Below are positions 48,088-59,400 of a DNA stretch of 64,000 nucleotides, piece after piece; positions within the stretch are counted from its first letter, which is position 1; the number at the start of each line of letters is the position of its first letter. The notes beneath the pieces were generated by a model. That model was not told the DNA's origin, ran no database searches, and saw nothing but the letters and a program-made list of their open reading frames with translations. The translations under genes and the position numbers were made by a program. The stretch spans positions 10,879,251 to 10,943,250 of the forward strand of contig NW_022098031.1 in the NCBI RefSeq assembly GCF_002288925.2, written 5' to 3'. The stretch comes from Delphinapterus leucas. Lineage: Eukaryota > Chordata > Mammalia > Artiodactyla > Monodontidae.

Positions 48088-49789
48088 AGCATGTGAGTTC
48101 CACTGTTTAGGAACAGCAAATACGAGGAGTCGTATAAAAGGAGACCATTCTTAATACCTAATAACAAGAACTGCTCACGCTTCTATAACACTTTTCAATT
48201 CACAAAGTGTTTGCACATACCTTACTGCATTTGGCTAAGATGAAACACATTTTGGAAACAGACACTTACTTTCTTAACAATAAAAGCCCACGATCAAGAG
48301 AATAGCACAACTATAATAACAAAGTGGCTTATATTGTAAAAAGAACATTTGTTTGAAACATGGATTTGTTCCACAGAGTTTTCTCTCATCAGAAGAGAAT
48401 GAAGCTGCCCTCTGGCTCATGTGTTCTCTCGTGCTATGGTGTGAGCCTTGGATCACAAGGAAGTAGTAAAAAACCCTAATGACCATCCACATTTCAATAA
48501 TTGCAGAGTTTAGCTTTCCAATTAATTTACTGAGCACACACTTGATGACATGTATGGTAGTAGCCAATTTATAAATGACTTTAAGTAGAATTAATTTTAG
48601 GGAGCCAGTATTTTTTCTCTTTTGGCTCACCAATATTGATAATTTTCCTTAATACTGTGTTTTAGACACCTATAGGTAGAAAGACAAGTTCTGGGCCCAG
48701 ATGCTCAGGTCCAGTTTCTGTTTTCCCTGCTCCCTTCTAGAGTAGGGGTTCCTGTGCTCGTCTCAGCTCTGATTCCCATCCTTCTTTTGCCTTTTGTCCA
48801 ATTCCCATCAGCAGGATGTCCTGCTGGCCCTTGGATCCAGCTCTCCTAATTGTTTGCTTGGCAACAACTCTACCAGAATCTCTGGAAATACAAGGCTACG
48901 GATGGTCTTCTGCAGAGGCCCATTATAACACCATGCCACACGGTAACGTTGAGGAGACCAGCAGAGGGAATGAAAGGGCACAGCGAAATTCAGGCCTAGT
49001 GCCTGAAATGAAGGGCACTAGTGCTGACAGGTACCCATCTTCACTCCTGAAGGTTTGGGGCCTAAGACTCTAATGGTTGCACTGAGACTAGCCCCCAATG
49101 GGAACAGAGGTTTTTTGGTCTATGGCTTCAAATATATGCTACTAGTTGGGAACACCGACTGCGTAGTAGGAAGATGCTTACAATGATGCGCTGTCCAAAT
49201 CCTGCTGCTACTGGCTGTGCTCTCTGCTATCATCCCCCTTAGGGATCACCTTCACTGCAGACAGCCACCTTGCCCAAGGCCATGCCCTTCCTAGGGAAGC
49301 CTATTATGGCCCAACGCAGAACAACTCTGACAGGCCATGTTAGTTCTGGACTCCCCAGGGGGTTGCCTGAGGCTGTGGTCAGGCCTGCCTTGCATCTTGA
49401 CTTCTGCTCACTCCTGCTCCCTTGCTCTCCCTCCACAGCTATGGACCCCCAGGGCCCCCACTAACAAACATTCAGCACATGCAACTACATCCCGGGGTCT
49501 GCTTCCCAGAGAACCCAGTCTGCCACAGACTGCTCTCTATATGGCCAGTATGTGTTGCTATCTCTATTTTGCCATTGTTGCCTCTGCCTTTCTCTTTGAC
49601 CTTACCAGTTTGTACCTGTTTTCCTCATTTATTGTCAGTTTTTAGAGTTTTAAGAGGGACTGGAGGTAAATGAGAGCGTCTAACCCACCACTGTGCAAGT
49701 CAGAGTTAAACTGCAGAGAACATAATTTACTCTAGCAATTCAAAACAGAAAGGGTATTTTCAGAGTATTCAGTGTTGACACAGATTTAT
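48088..49789. other. Unassigned stretch
   Basis: No gene or confident repeat. Open frames of about 100-120 codons (48274-48633 minus, 49337-49645 plus) have no known domain. Confidence 0.45.
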
Positions 49790-50262
49790 TGCAATAATGG
49801 CCCCAATTTTTCATTCCTCCTTTACCATGTGAGTTTGTAACTCCTCACATCAAGGGATTGAGTCTATTTCCTTACCCCTTGACTCTTGCTTTGGCCTATG
49901 GAATGTGGTAGAAATGGTGTGCTGTTTGTAAACCTAATCCTCAAGAGGCCTTGCACACCTTGCTCTTCCTCTTGGATCTCTATCCAGGCTAGCTTGCTGG
50001 AAGATGAGGGCCCACATGGAACACTGATGAGTTGTCCTAGCTGAGGCCATCTGAGACCAGTCACCCTCTAGTTAGCCCATCAGCTCTCACACCACAAACA
50101 CATGAGCAAGCTCAGTAAGATCAGCCAAACTCAACCTGGACCAGTAGAACTGGCCAGCTAACCAAGAGATTCATGCAATAACAATGGTTACTGTTTTCAG
50201 CTGCTGCATTTAGGAATGTTTGTTATAGAGCATTATTGTGGCAATAGATGATTGATATGAGT
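49790..50262 (+). mobile_element. MLT1-like solo LTR (ERVL-MaLR)
   Basis: ttgactcttgctttggccta, gaatgtggtagaaatggtgt, aagaggccttgcacacctt, ctagctgaggccatctgaga and gcaatagatgattgatatga are in MLT1 order. No retroviral coding sequence remains. Confidence 0.82.
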
Positions 50263-52399
50263 AGCTTACAGAATCACTGGTAAGTCTGAAGAAGTAGACT
50301 CTGGGGCCATGTTACATGACAGAGTCACTAAAGTCATGAAGTTGTCGAACCAGGAAACTCCCTGCTAAGTTGACAAGCCACTGTTACAAGCTCTGGTTCC
50401 AGAACCCTGTCACTTCTCCTGTAATTAGGAAGCTGCTAACTCAGAACCAGGCTGCTGCTGTTATTGCCATGATTTACACCATCATGGTAGATGCCTGTGC
50501 TTTGCCTTTCTTCCAATTCATTTTCTTCCATCTAATTCATTTTATGTAAGTGCTTCTTGTCATCAGAATGTAGGTTACACCTGAACTTCAGCTGCAAAGG
50601 CATCTAGGGTCAAAGGGATTTTTAGCTTTCTAGCTTCTGCAGGACATGAGAAGGAAGTTGGAATGGATTTGGAATGAGTCAGCCTCAGTATCTACCACAG
50701 CTATGATTAACTAAAACAAGCATTAGTCCTAAAACTTATTTCATAGGCATATGTTCAATGATACTGAAAACAACTTCTTTAAATTCATACATTCAGTGTA
50801 TTTCACAATTGGGCATATCACTCTCTACACTGTCAAACATCATTAATTCAATTAACAGAAGTTGAGAGTAAAGGATTAACAACGTAGTACTAAGATTTTA
50901 TGAACTCATGGCTTCAGCAAAATTCAAATAAAAATTTCTTAAGGGAACCAACAATTATAAGTCAACTAAGGAGAGGAAAACTGATTTATGTTCTGAAAAA
51001 TTCTTGGTCCCTTATCATATTTCATATAGCAATGCTAATGGAAAAAACAGTGATTTCAGAAGGAATAATAAGAGCTATTTGGTCTTGATCTGCAGTTATA
51101 AGGTGTATATACACAACTATGTGATAAAAGAACATTTCAAAATTTATTTTGGCATAGAGTAGATACTTACAAGGTTCTTAGGAAGGCAGGTGGGTAGTGT
51201 CCTCTGATCTGACCTTAAACATGACATCTGGTTTTAAGTGGTGAGACAATTAAAGCTTCCAAATCTGCCGAGTTAGCAACTCTAGAAAAATCTGTAGGGG
51301 TGGTGATTTAAGACAATGAATATTCAGTGAAGAAAAGGGAAGATAATTCTTAGATAACAGAATCTTCAACAGTGAAGGCCTTAAAATGAAAGGAATTTTG
51401 TGCCCCCAATATTGTTCTGTGTCTTGTTACATGGAGACACAACATTATTATGATATGTAAGGCTTGCAGTGGTTTATGCCTTACTGAGAATTACTTTACT
51501 CACTATAGCCTTGTATGGCAAGGAGTCCCACAGCCTCACACACACACAAAAGTCTGTGCTGTCAGAAGCTGGAGTCCCTCCAAAAGGTGCCCCACTGATT
51601 CAAAAGCCAGACACTTCTTTGTTAACAAAGGCATGGGGGCTAAAAGTCTGGAGGGCAAACTGCACTTGGCTCATTGGCAAGTCTTAATCACAGACCCTGT
51701 TTATTTGTTTCTTACTGACATTAATGTGAAATGCCAGAAATTTTGCTTCCAAGACAGAATCCATTGGCTTAATTTTCTCACTTTTTTTTTTCAGTTGTGC
51801 AATCAGAAATTCATTCATATGAGGAAAAGGCAGTTATTACCTATGGAAAAACGCCAAAGAAAGCAGTGGTCAGACTGATTGCTTTTTGGCAAAGGCTGAA
51901 CTCAAGATTTACCAAGGGAAGACCATATAAGTGTGACCTGAGGGGAAGTTACAAGTGCCAGAGCATTGCTGAGCCTGGAAACTGGAATTTCAGTTACCTT
52001 GTAAAGTATTTCAGAGTAAATTATACACATGCAAACGCAAGGATGACGTATCACCATGTTGCTAAAACGGTGATTTCTAAACCAGCTTTACTCTTATTTC
52101 TGAAGCAGTAAGGGAAAAAAAGAGAGACAACAGACAGCAAGTAATTTACCTTTTGGGGAAAGAATCTTGAGCAAGTGTTCGTTAAAATCTTCCTGATCTC
52201 TGGCCTGGATTCAGCTACCTGGGGGCATAACAAAAGAGAAAGTGAAAGGTCACCTAGGTCAGGTGTTTCCCAGGATGGAATTTAAAAGCAGCTGCCTTAT
52301 CCTGTCTGCTCTTTAGTCCCCAGGCTTAGATCAAACTTGCTGGCTCTAGATTTAAAAGCATCTTCAGAATACCAGGGTGCTCACATTTAGCCCCTTCTT
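50263..52399. other. Unassigned stretch
   Basis: No exon or RNA gene recognised. Part of 50380-50700 may be old LTR sequence, but I cannot name it. Confidence 0.4.
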
Positions 52400-52560
52400 T
52401 GCTTCCTTCTCTCTATCATTTCCTGTGTTCTTTGTGTACGCGTCTGTTCCCTCATCTGATTGCAATCACATTTGAAGGCAGAGGCTGTGTGTTACTCACT
52501 GTATCTTCTTTCTTCAACTTTGTTATCTGTATAAGTGTTTTGCTTATAGATAACATATTT
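52400..52560 (+). repeat. LINE-2-like fragment
   Basis: tttgaaggcagaggctgtgt and surrounding bases resemble the L2 3' region; decayed. Confidence 0.4.
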
Positions 52561-53769
52561 TTGTTTGTTAAATGAAAATATAGTTAGAGGCAAATACAAA
52601 TTCTCCAATCTTTCAATTCTTACCGAGAAAATGATGGGAGATTGTTAGATTTGTGAAGTGATCGACTTTCTGTTTTTAATAGAGTGAGTAGTATATTTAC
52701 ACTTCAAGTACAAATAAAAGTTGCTTTAAACGATTTTGATATGCTTTTGCCTCTAAAAGAAGCAACAGCCCTATTGGGATATATATAAATCAAAGTGACT
52801 CTAGAACGGGTCAATGGAAAGCGTCATTTTAAATAGGAGGACAGCCTTAATAACTATCAATACCACAAAATTTCCATGTATTAGAAACTATGAATAAAAT
52901 GCTCATCTTCATAGCTGCTGCTAATGTAGTTAGACTCATGAGGGTAAAAATGTCTGTGAATGATGCCATCATAACATCATTTTTATTTTTTTTGTCTGTC
53001 TTTTATCCCAGCTGACGGTATACTACACAAGCTCTTCTACAACTTGCCTTTTTTTTTGGCAGGGGGAGAGGGGGGAATCATTCCATGTTAGCTCAAGGAA
53101 ATGCTTCTTTCTTTTTAAGGGTTGCATGGGGGCGTTCAAGTTAATAAGCTATTGTCTCAATTCTAGTCTCACCCTTTGGAATCTGCAGACCCCTTGGATC
53201 CTGCTAGCTCCCTGTTAGGTGTGCTAAGACAGACTCTAGAGACAGGAATGCTCTCTTTTACTAGCTTTTCCTCTCTGCAGCCCCTTAGCGATGACCTTTA
53301 CCTACATGGTGCCAGTTGGTTGCAGTCTCCTCATTCCCCGCCCTTCTGCCTCCCTTTTCTTTTTTGGGGGGCAGCCTCATTTTGTCCCCTCAGAGGCACC
53401 AGCACCACTAGGCAGTGATTCCTTCTCAGAGGTCTGACCAACTCCCATGAGGTGTCTCCAGCCAGCCTGGAGCTGTGCTCGAGTAACCTCAACATTTTCC
53501 CTCTGTTCTTCCAGGCCCAGGGTATGAGCCACTTCTTGGAATTACTATGCTCTCTTTCTCCATTTAGCTTTTTAGAGTTCTCCAACAGCTAACCAATCGC
53601 TCATATTAAGTTTTCTCTGTTGAAATGCTTCTGGTAGTTTCTGTTTTCCCTACCGCACCCTGAAGGATATAGTGTGTACTTGACATCTGCTGGGTCAGAA
53701 AGCCCGAAGGAACAGAGCAGCCTGCACTGCCGTCTGGACCTGCTGCACCGCCTGTTCCTGCTCTGGTCC
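52561..53769. other. Unassigned stretch
   Basis: At 53625-53670 'cttctggtagtttctgtttt ... ccctgaaggata' resembles a block near 47255, suggesting two copies of the same old repeat which I cannot name. No gene found. Confidence 0.4.
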
Positions 53770-53985
53770 CTGGAGGAACCATCATGTATTTAACTAGTAC
53801 CCTGCAGATGGACATTTAAGTTGCTTCCAACTTCTGTTACTATAAACAATGCAGTCAACAACATTAAATGAATTGGTTTTTCACATTTGGACACGTATAT
53901 CTGTAAGATAACTTACAAAAGTGGAATTGCTGGGTGAAAGGCACTGCCAAATTGCCTTTTATAGAGGTTGTATCAGTTTGTCTCT
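53770..53985. repeat. Old L1-type fragment
   Basis: ttaagttgcttccaacttct, caatgcagtcaacaacatt and gtggaattgctgggtgaaag are landmark blocks of an old L1-linked repeat. Confidence 0.55.
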
Positions 53986-55989
53986 CACAGGCAATAAACA
54001 GAAATCTATTTGCATGAGAAACAGAGAAATCAAGAAAGGGAAGAGGGAGCCAGTTGTGACACCCTCATCTCACGGAATTCGATCTATCATTTGAGGAATT
54101 ACTTTCTGGCCTAGACCCAATGGACTTCACCTTGAGTCCTTTGGAGAGAAGGAAGGCTAAAGTACAAGTGGAAAAGCTCTGTAAGACACTTCGGTACTCA
54201 TTCGATAGAGGGTAACACAAAAAATGTACGGAGGTGATTTGCCACAGATTCCCGCCAGGGTTGAATAGCCCAAGGAGGTTCCATGCTGCGCCTGTGGTAA
54301 CTCAGGCCACAGGAAATGTTGGTGGCCAGCAAGAAGAGTGACACCTAGAGATGTGTGGCTATTGGAAGAAGTGGCAGTGCTGCTGGGCAAACTATATGTG
54401 GTAGCTGTAAGCACAGGTGAGACACTTCCTAGGCACTCTCCAGAACACTTGGGTGGAACTTTGTGGGGTACCGGCTCTGCTGCCTACAGTAGTGGAGAGT
54501 GTTAGGAGCTGGTAAAACACAGGCCACAAAACTCTCCTTTAGCAACACTGTCGCTTTTTTCATTTCTGCATCTTTGGCTCATAAACTGAAATAGGCTTTT
54601 CTTAAAAATAACAAAGTAAACTATTCGTCTTCCTTGAGTCCTTATAACACATCTCAGCAAACTCAGGTTGTGACTAAGTCATTTTTTACCATCTGCTGTT
54701 TGGTTTTCTTGACATTTGTTCCCTGCTCAGCAGAGTTCGACTATAGTTATCATTGCCCTTGTTTGGCAGACAGGCTACATTCTGTATACTTACTTTTACT
54801 GATTTCACCTTAGCATTATGTGGTAACAAAGCTTTGTGTACAACCAGATCTGTGTCTTTCCTATCCTGTAAGATCTGGGCTGCTTTCCTGCAGAGGACTT
54901 TTGTTTTATGTTCCACTGTGTGTTTGTGCCATTCTTAATTTACACGACAGAGATGCTGTCATCACCAATTAACATTTATCAAGGGCCCTCTGGATGCATG
55001 GCTGCATAGGGACTAATTTAATATTCTCTTTGTTTCATATATCAGATGGCTCCTTCAAATGAAATTTTAAGTATCTCAGTGATGATGAAGAAGAACAGAG
55101 ACATCAAGTAGGATTCAGAAGACAAGCCTCTGCAGAAAGGATTAATAATATTTGAAAGTTTAAAAGAGGGTATCCTTTTCTTCAGTCAACAAATGACAAA
55201 AGTAAAATGAAACTGCATTCATTGTTCTGGAAAAAGCCTGGCAGCATTCCATTCAGACATCTGCCCTTTGATTGTCCCATTTTCCTCTTTACTTATTTCA
55301 GTTCTTCTAAACTTCAAGGCTAAGTCTGAATATTTCTTCCTGAGGCTTTTTCTAACCATCTCTGACCTTGGGGATGACTCCTTCCTCCAATTCGTTTATC
55401 ATTCATACCTCTCATTTGGAAATTTAGCACATGATACATTGTACAATAGTACTGAAAAAATATATGTTCATTCTCCCCAAGCATATTAGAGAACTATCTG
55501 GACAATTTATGACTTTTCCATCGCCAGGGTCAGCACAGCGTTCTGTCAATGGTAGAATCTCAAGATATACTGATGATGGCAAAAATCTGTAAAATTCAAG
55601 TGGAATTTTATTTTTAAAAAGGGTGAGAGGAGAGACAAGGCTGAAGCTTTGGAAGCTGAGACTCACAAGCATCATTAACGAACGTTTCCTAATCTAGGAG
55701 CTACATGTACATCTTTTTGGGCGGAGGCGGGGTGCGGTGGGGGTTGTGGGAGGCAAGAACATCACTGGGAAGTCAGCAGTTTGTCTATCGATTCAGTAAA
55801 AAAGTTTTTTGGCCTGTAAGCCATATTTATTTTCTGGCCTCTTCCTTTTGACGTGACAGTAAATAGTGTAGCACGGTTGTCGGTGGCAGGAATTGATATT
55901 CTAAAGAACAGACCTGAATATTTTCATTTCATACAAAGAAACATTCCGTTCTGTCATACATGTTGGAACTAAAAACACACCTTCCTGTT
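53986..55989. other. Unassigned stretch upstream of the MDM1 CpG island
   Basis: 55255-55480 has an L2-like look (ttccattcagacatctgccc) but is weak. No upstream exon recognised. G-rich run at 55725-55752 (ggcggaggcggggtgcggtg). Confidence 0.4.
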
Positions 55990-56055
55990 TTATGACGTGA
56001 AGAACCTGGGTGCAGCGAGGCCGGCGACTCACGAATCCCAGCGGCACGCACACCC

Positions 56056-56234
56056 ATTGGTGCGCAGGACGCGACAAAACAGACGCCGTCGAGCTCTCCT
56101 CAGGACGAAGCTCCCGCGGGGCCCCGCCCACTCCGGGCCTGGGAGCCTCATTGGCCGGCCTTCCGCCCGCCATCTCTATCAATCCCCGGGATTTGGCTGG
56201 GGAGGCGGGTGTTCTCCTTTCCAGCACTGATTGG
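56056..56234. promoter_or_regulatory. Three inverted CCAAT boxes (NF-Y type)
   Basis: ATTGG occurs at 56056-56060, 56150-56154 and 56230-56234, spaced 94 and 80 bases start to start, all in the same orientation. The contexts ccattggtgc, tcattggccg and tgattggtcg all fit the NF-Y core. They lie 240-415 bases before the MDM1 ATG. Binding is inferred from motif only. Confidence 0.55.
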
Positions 56235-56378
56235 TCGAATCTTAATGACGGTGCGGGGCTCTCCGAGTCTCTACTGGTTTTCAGTCTTCAGAATGGGCGG
56301 GGAAAGGCAGAACGACACGGCTCAAGGAGGCAAGCGCGGAGTGCGCCGGCGCGTAGTCGGGGACGCTGGGCCGAGGCT

Positions 56379-56391
56379 TTTGCTAGGGAAC
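56379..56391 (-). promoter_or_regulatory. X-box-like RFX motif in the MDM1 5' region (one mismatch)
   Basis: On the minus strand GTTCCC-T-AGCAAA matches the RFX consensus RYYNYY-N(1-3)-RRNRAC at 11 of 12 fixed positions; the last base is the mismatch. It is 80 bases upstream of the ATG. RFX factors drive ciliary and centriolar genes, so the place is sensible, but the motif is degenerate. Confidence 0.3.
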
Positions 56392-56470
56392 CTCCTGTTG
56401 TCGCCCCGCCCCCTCCGGGCTTTTTGTCCCATTAACTGTCGGAGTGGCTGGGGCTCCAGCGCCGGGCGAC

Positions 56471-56488
56471 ATGCCGGTGCGCTTCAAG
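56471..56488 (+). CDS. MDM1: MDM1 coding exon 1 (residues 1-6, MPVRFK)
   Basis: This very short coding part of exon 1 (six codons) ends at donor AAG|gtgagg and leaves phase 0. The ATG lies in the 3' half of a CpG island, with GGGCGAC just before it (a G at -6 and a purine at -3). The six residues match the known MDM1 start exactly and continue in frame into the GLSEYQ of exon 2. The 5' untranslated part of the exon lies upstream; its start cannot be fixed from sequence alone. Confidence 0.93.
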
Positions 56489-59400
56489 GTGAGGCCGGGG
56501 TCCCCGGGGGCCGAAGCCTGATGGGGGGAGCTGGGACAGGGCGGGTGCAGGGCGCCGGAGCCTCACTGGCTTTCTGGGCCGCGCCCCTTGGCCCTGCTGA
56601 GCCTGTCAGCTCCCGATCCTGCCTGTAACCATCCTAGAGGATGCTGCTCTTGTCCTCTTACCTAGCCCCCTCTCCGCTCACACTCACTTCCGAGTTGCCG
56701 AGTGGAATAGTTAGATGGTTTGAGGTGGATTTATTTGGGTGGGTGGGGGCGGGGAGAGCTCAGAGGCGTGTAGATGGAGGGCACTTTATAATGGGAACTA
56801 CGGTGGCTTCAGATTGGGACACCTATGGACCACATCACAGCTTAGCTTTTAAGACCCCTTCCCTTTAAAACTTTAAAGTGTGTTATGTCTTTTAAAGGCT
56901 TGAGAAATGGGACCCTGACAAGATAAAGACAGGGTATAAGAAATACACATTCTTCACAATTGTGCCTTTGTTTAAGGTTTGTTAATAGTTCCAGGTAGCT
57001 GGTAGCTGTCATGGTCAAGCACCCTTCAACATAACAGTTGAGCACAGTGTTCCACAAGCCCTGACTGTCTTCTTTTATCTTGAGGGTTTGCATCCAGAAT
57101 GGGAGGGAATTTGGCTTTTCTTGGTTGACTTTACAAAACTTCAAAAGGGATTAGGCATACTATATTATATTGTGTACTCGGTGAGAACTTCGTTAGTTAG
57201 GATAATTATAGTGATGGGGATTTAGATTGCCACCCATTATCAGACAAGACCTCAGGCTTTGGAATCAGACAACCAGTAAAAGGGTAGCCACTCTGAGTCT
57301 CAGAGTCCTTGTAACATCTGTCTCAAGTGGTTGTGAGGATTAAAGGACATAACACTATGAACTGGTACCACAGGGCTGGGTCAATGTTGGGAGCTATTAT
57401 TAAGGACCTCTTCTATGTTTAATTATCAGTCTTAAGTCTTTCAACTCTTTTTAGAGGTTCAGAAATGATTTTTACTGATGTCTACCTTAAAACAACTTTC
57501 ATTAATTACGTTTTACTCAGATTGTACTTTGCATTACAGGGGTTGAGTGAATACCAGAGAAACTTTCTGTGGAAAAAGTCATATTTGTCAGAGTCCTGTA
57601 ATTCCTCATTGGGGAGAAGGTACCCATGGGCTGGACTTAGATCAGATCAATTAGGTAAGTTGAACAGCTAGTAGTCATTATAAGTTGAATAAACCTCGGG
57701 GTTAAGTTTGCAAAATGATTTATTAAAAATTTGTGAAGTGGGATTCCCTGGTGGCGCAGTGGTTGGGAGTCCGCCTGCCGATGCAGGGGACACAGGTTCG
57801 TGCCCCGGTCCAGGAGGATCCCACATGCCGCGGAGCGGCTGGGCCCGTGGGCCATGGCCGCTGAGCCTGCGCGTCCGGAGCCTGTGCTCCGCAACGGGAG
57901 AGCCCTCAACAGTGAGAGGCCCGCGTACCACACACACACAAAAAATTGTGAAGCATTGTTCAGTTGGCCTGGTTGATTTACTCGTTTGTTTAACAAATAT
58001 TTATTGAGGGTTTACTGTAGGCCATGACTATTCCCCTCTTCTAGGGATATAACTTTGAACCAGACAAAGACCCTTAACTGTGGGGAAAACAGTAAAAAAG
58101 TAACTCAATAAATAAACCAGGGGATTTCAGGTTGTTATATAAAATTGTAGGCTGGTGTGATAGATAACTGGAAGGAGGGGTGGGTTGGAGGGAATACACT
58201 TTAGAATCAGTGGTCAGGAAAGGCTTATTTGAAGTGGTATTGGAGCTGAGACATGAAAGCTGAGAGTGGACAAGCGTGGGGAGGGGTACTCCCAAGGTCT
58301 TGAGGAATGGAAGCTTAGATAGATAAAGCAGTTTGCCCAAGGTTCACACCCATAAGTGACAGAACCATGATTTGAAATCGAGTCTGTGTTGTTCAAAGCC
58401 TGTGAGTTCAGAGGCCATGTTCTTGTCATCACACATGCTTCCTCCCTGTATCTCAGGGAAGTTAGAACCCTCGGCCAAGGTTTCCCAGAGTGTGGTAGAG
58501 GGGGAAAGAGACAGACTGATTCCATTCAACCTGCTTGCTTAATTCTCCCTCACGAGAACATAAGATCTCTGAGAGCAGGGCTCTGTCTGTCTGTCTTCAC
58601 CACCTTGTTCCTGCTTAGTACATGACACAGGGCCTTGGCATACTCTGGAGTTTATTAAACTTCATTTTTGAATGAATGAATAAACCTGGGTTTGAATCCA
58701 CATTTGCTGTGTGACTTCGGGCAAATTGGGCCTGTTTCACCAAGTGGGAGTTGGGAAGCCCATTGCAGAGGATTCCTAGGAGGGATGAAGTGAGATGTTC
58801 CTCTTAAGGGCTAGGTGCATATATACAGATGAATGCTTGGTGCCCAACCTGTGACATGTGTGAGAGTGCCAGATGTGTAGTATATAAGTTCCTCTAACTT
58901 AGATGTTTGAAGCCAGGAGAAGAAAGACTTACATGTGGGGTGGCAAGCCTGGGAAATTAGTAAGATGAGAGTGTTTCCAGGATTAGGTTTGGAGAACAAA
59001 GGGAAAAGTGGATGAGTGTGGGTGGTTCTTTTAAGATTCCTCTGAATTGTCAAGATCCTTTGCCCAGAGCCTGGCTTCAAAGACTGGGTGTCACTGCATC
59101 TTGGGCAGGGTGGTGCTCATAATCCTCTCCGAATGACCAGAAACTCCACAGATTCGAGGCTCCATTAGATTAAGAATCCCAACATAAATCTCTCAAAATG
59201 TAGCTAGCCCACTGAGGGCCTTGAGGGATGTTATGACACGGGGCATTGGTTAACCACATAGTTGCCCCCATGTAACATTTTAGCTTAGATCAGCTACATG
59301 TGAGGGTAGGGGTGATGAAATGAGACTGCGGGAGCAGAGCCACTTTGGAGTATGGTACCTTGTGAGGAAGGAATGGTCTAGGGGGAGCCCTGTTAACAGG

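Larger units (their letters stand above)
55990..56640 (+). promoter_or_regulatory. MDM1: CpG-island promoter of MDM1
   Basis: This is the only clearly CpG-rich stretch in the window; CpG is scarce elsewhere outside SINEs. It covers the region just upstream of the MDM1 ATG and runs into intron 1. It has no TATA box near the likely start. It contains GC boxes (56122-56129, 56294-56302, 56404-56413) and three ATTGG (reverse CCAAT) boxes. Such NF-Y plus GC-box, TATA-less promoters are typical of cell-cycle and centrosomal genes. The transcription start is not determined here. Confidence 0.85.

Noticed and set aside
1..55989. Exons of the neighbours expected from human synteny (RAP1B, NUP107 side; IL22, IL26, IFNG side)
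   Set aside because: No coding segment resembling these was seen. In human they lie beyond this distance or on the other side of MDM1.
56010..56628. 139-141-codon frames in the CpG island
   Set aside because: CpG-rich sequence is poor in stop codons. They overlap the promoter and the real MDM1 exon 1 in other frames.
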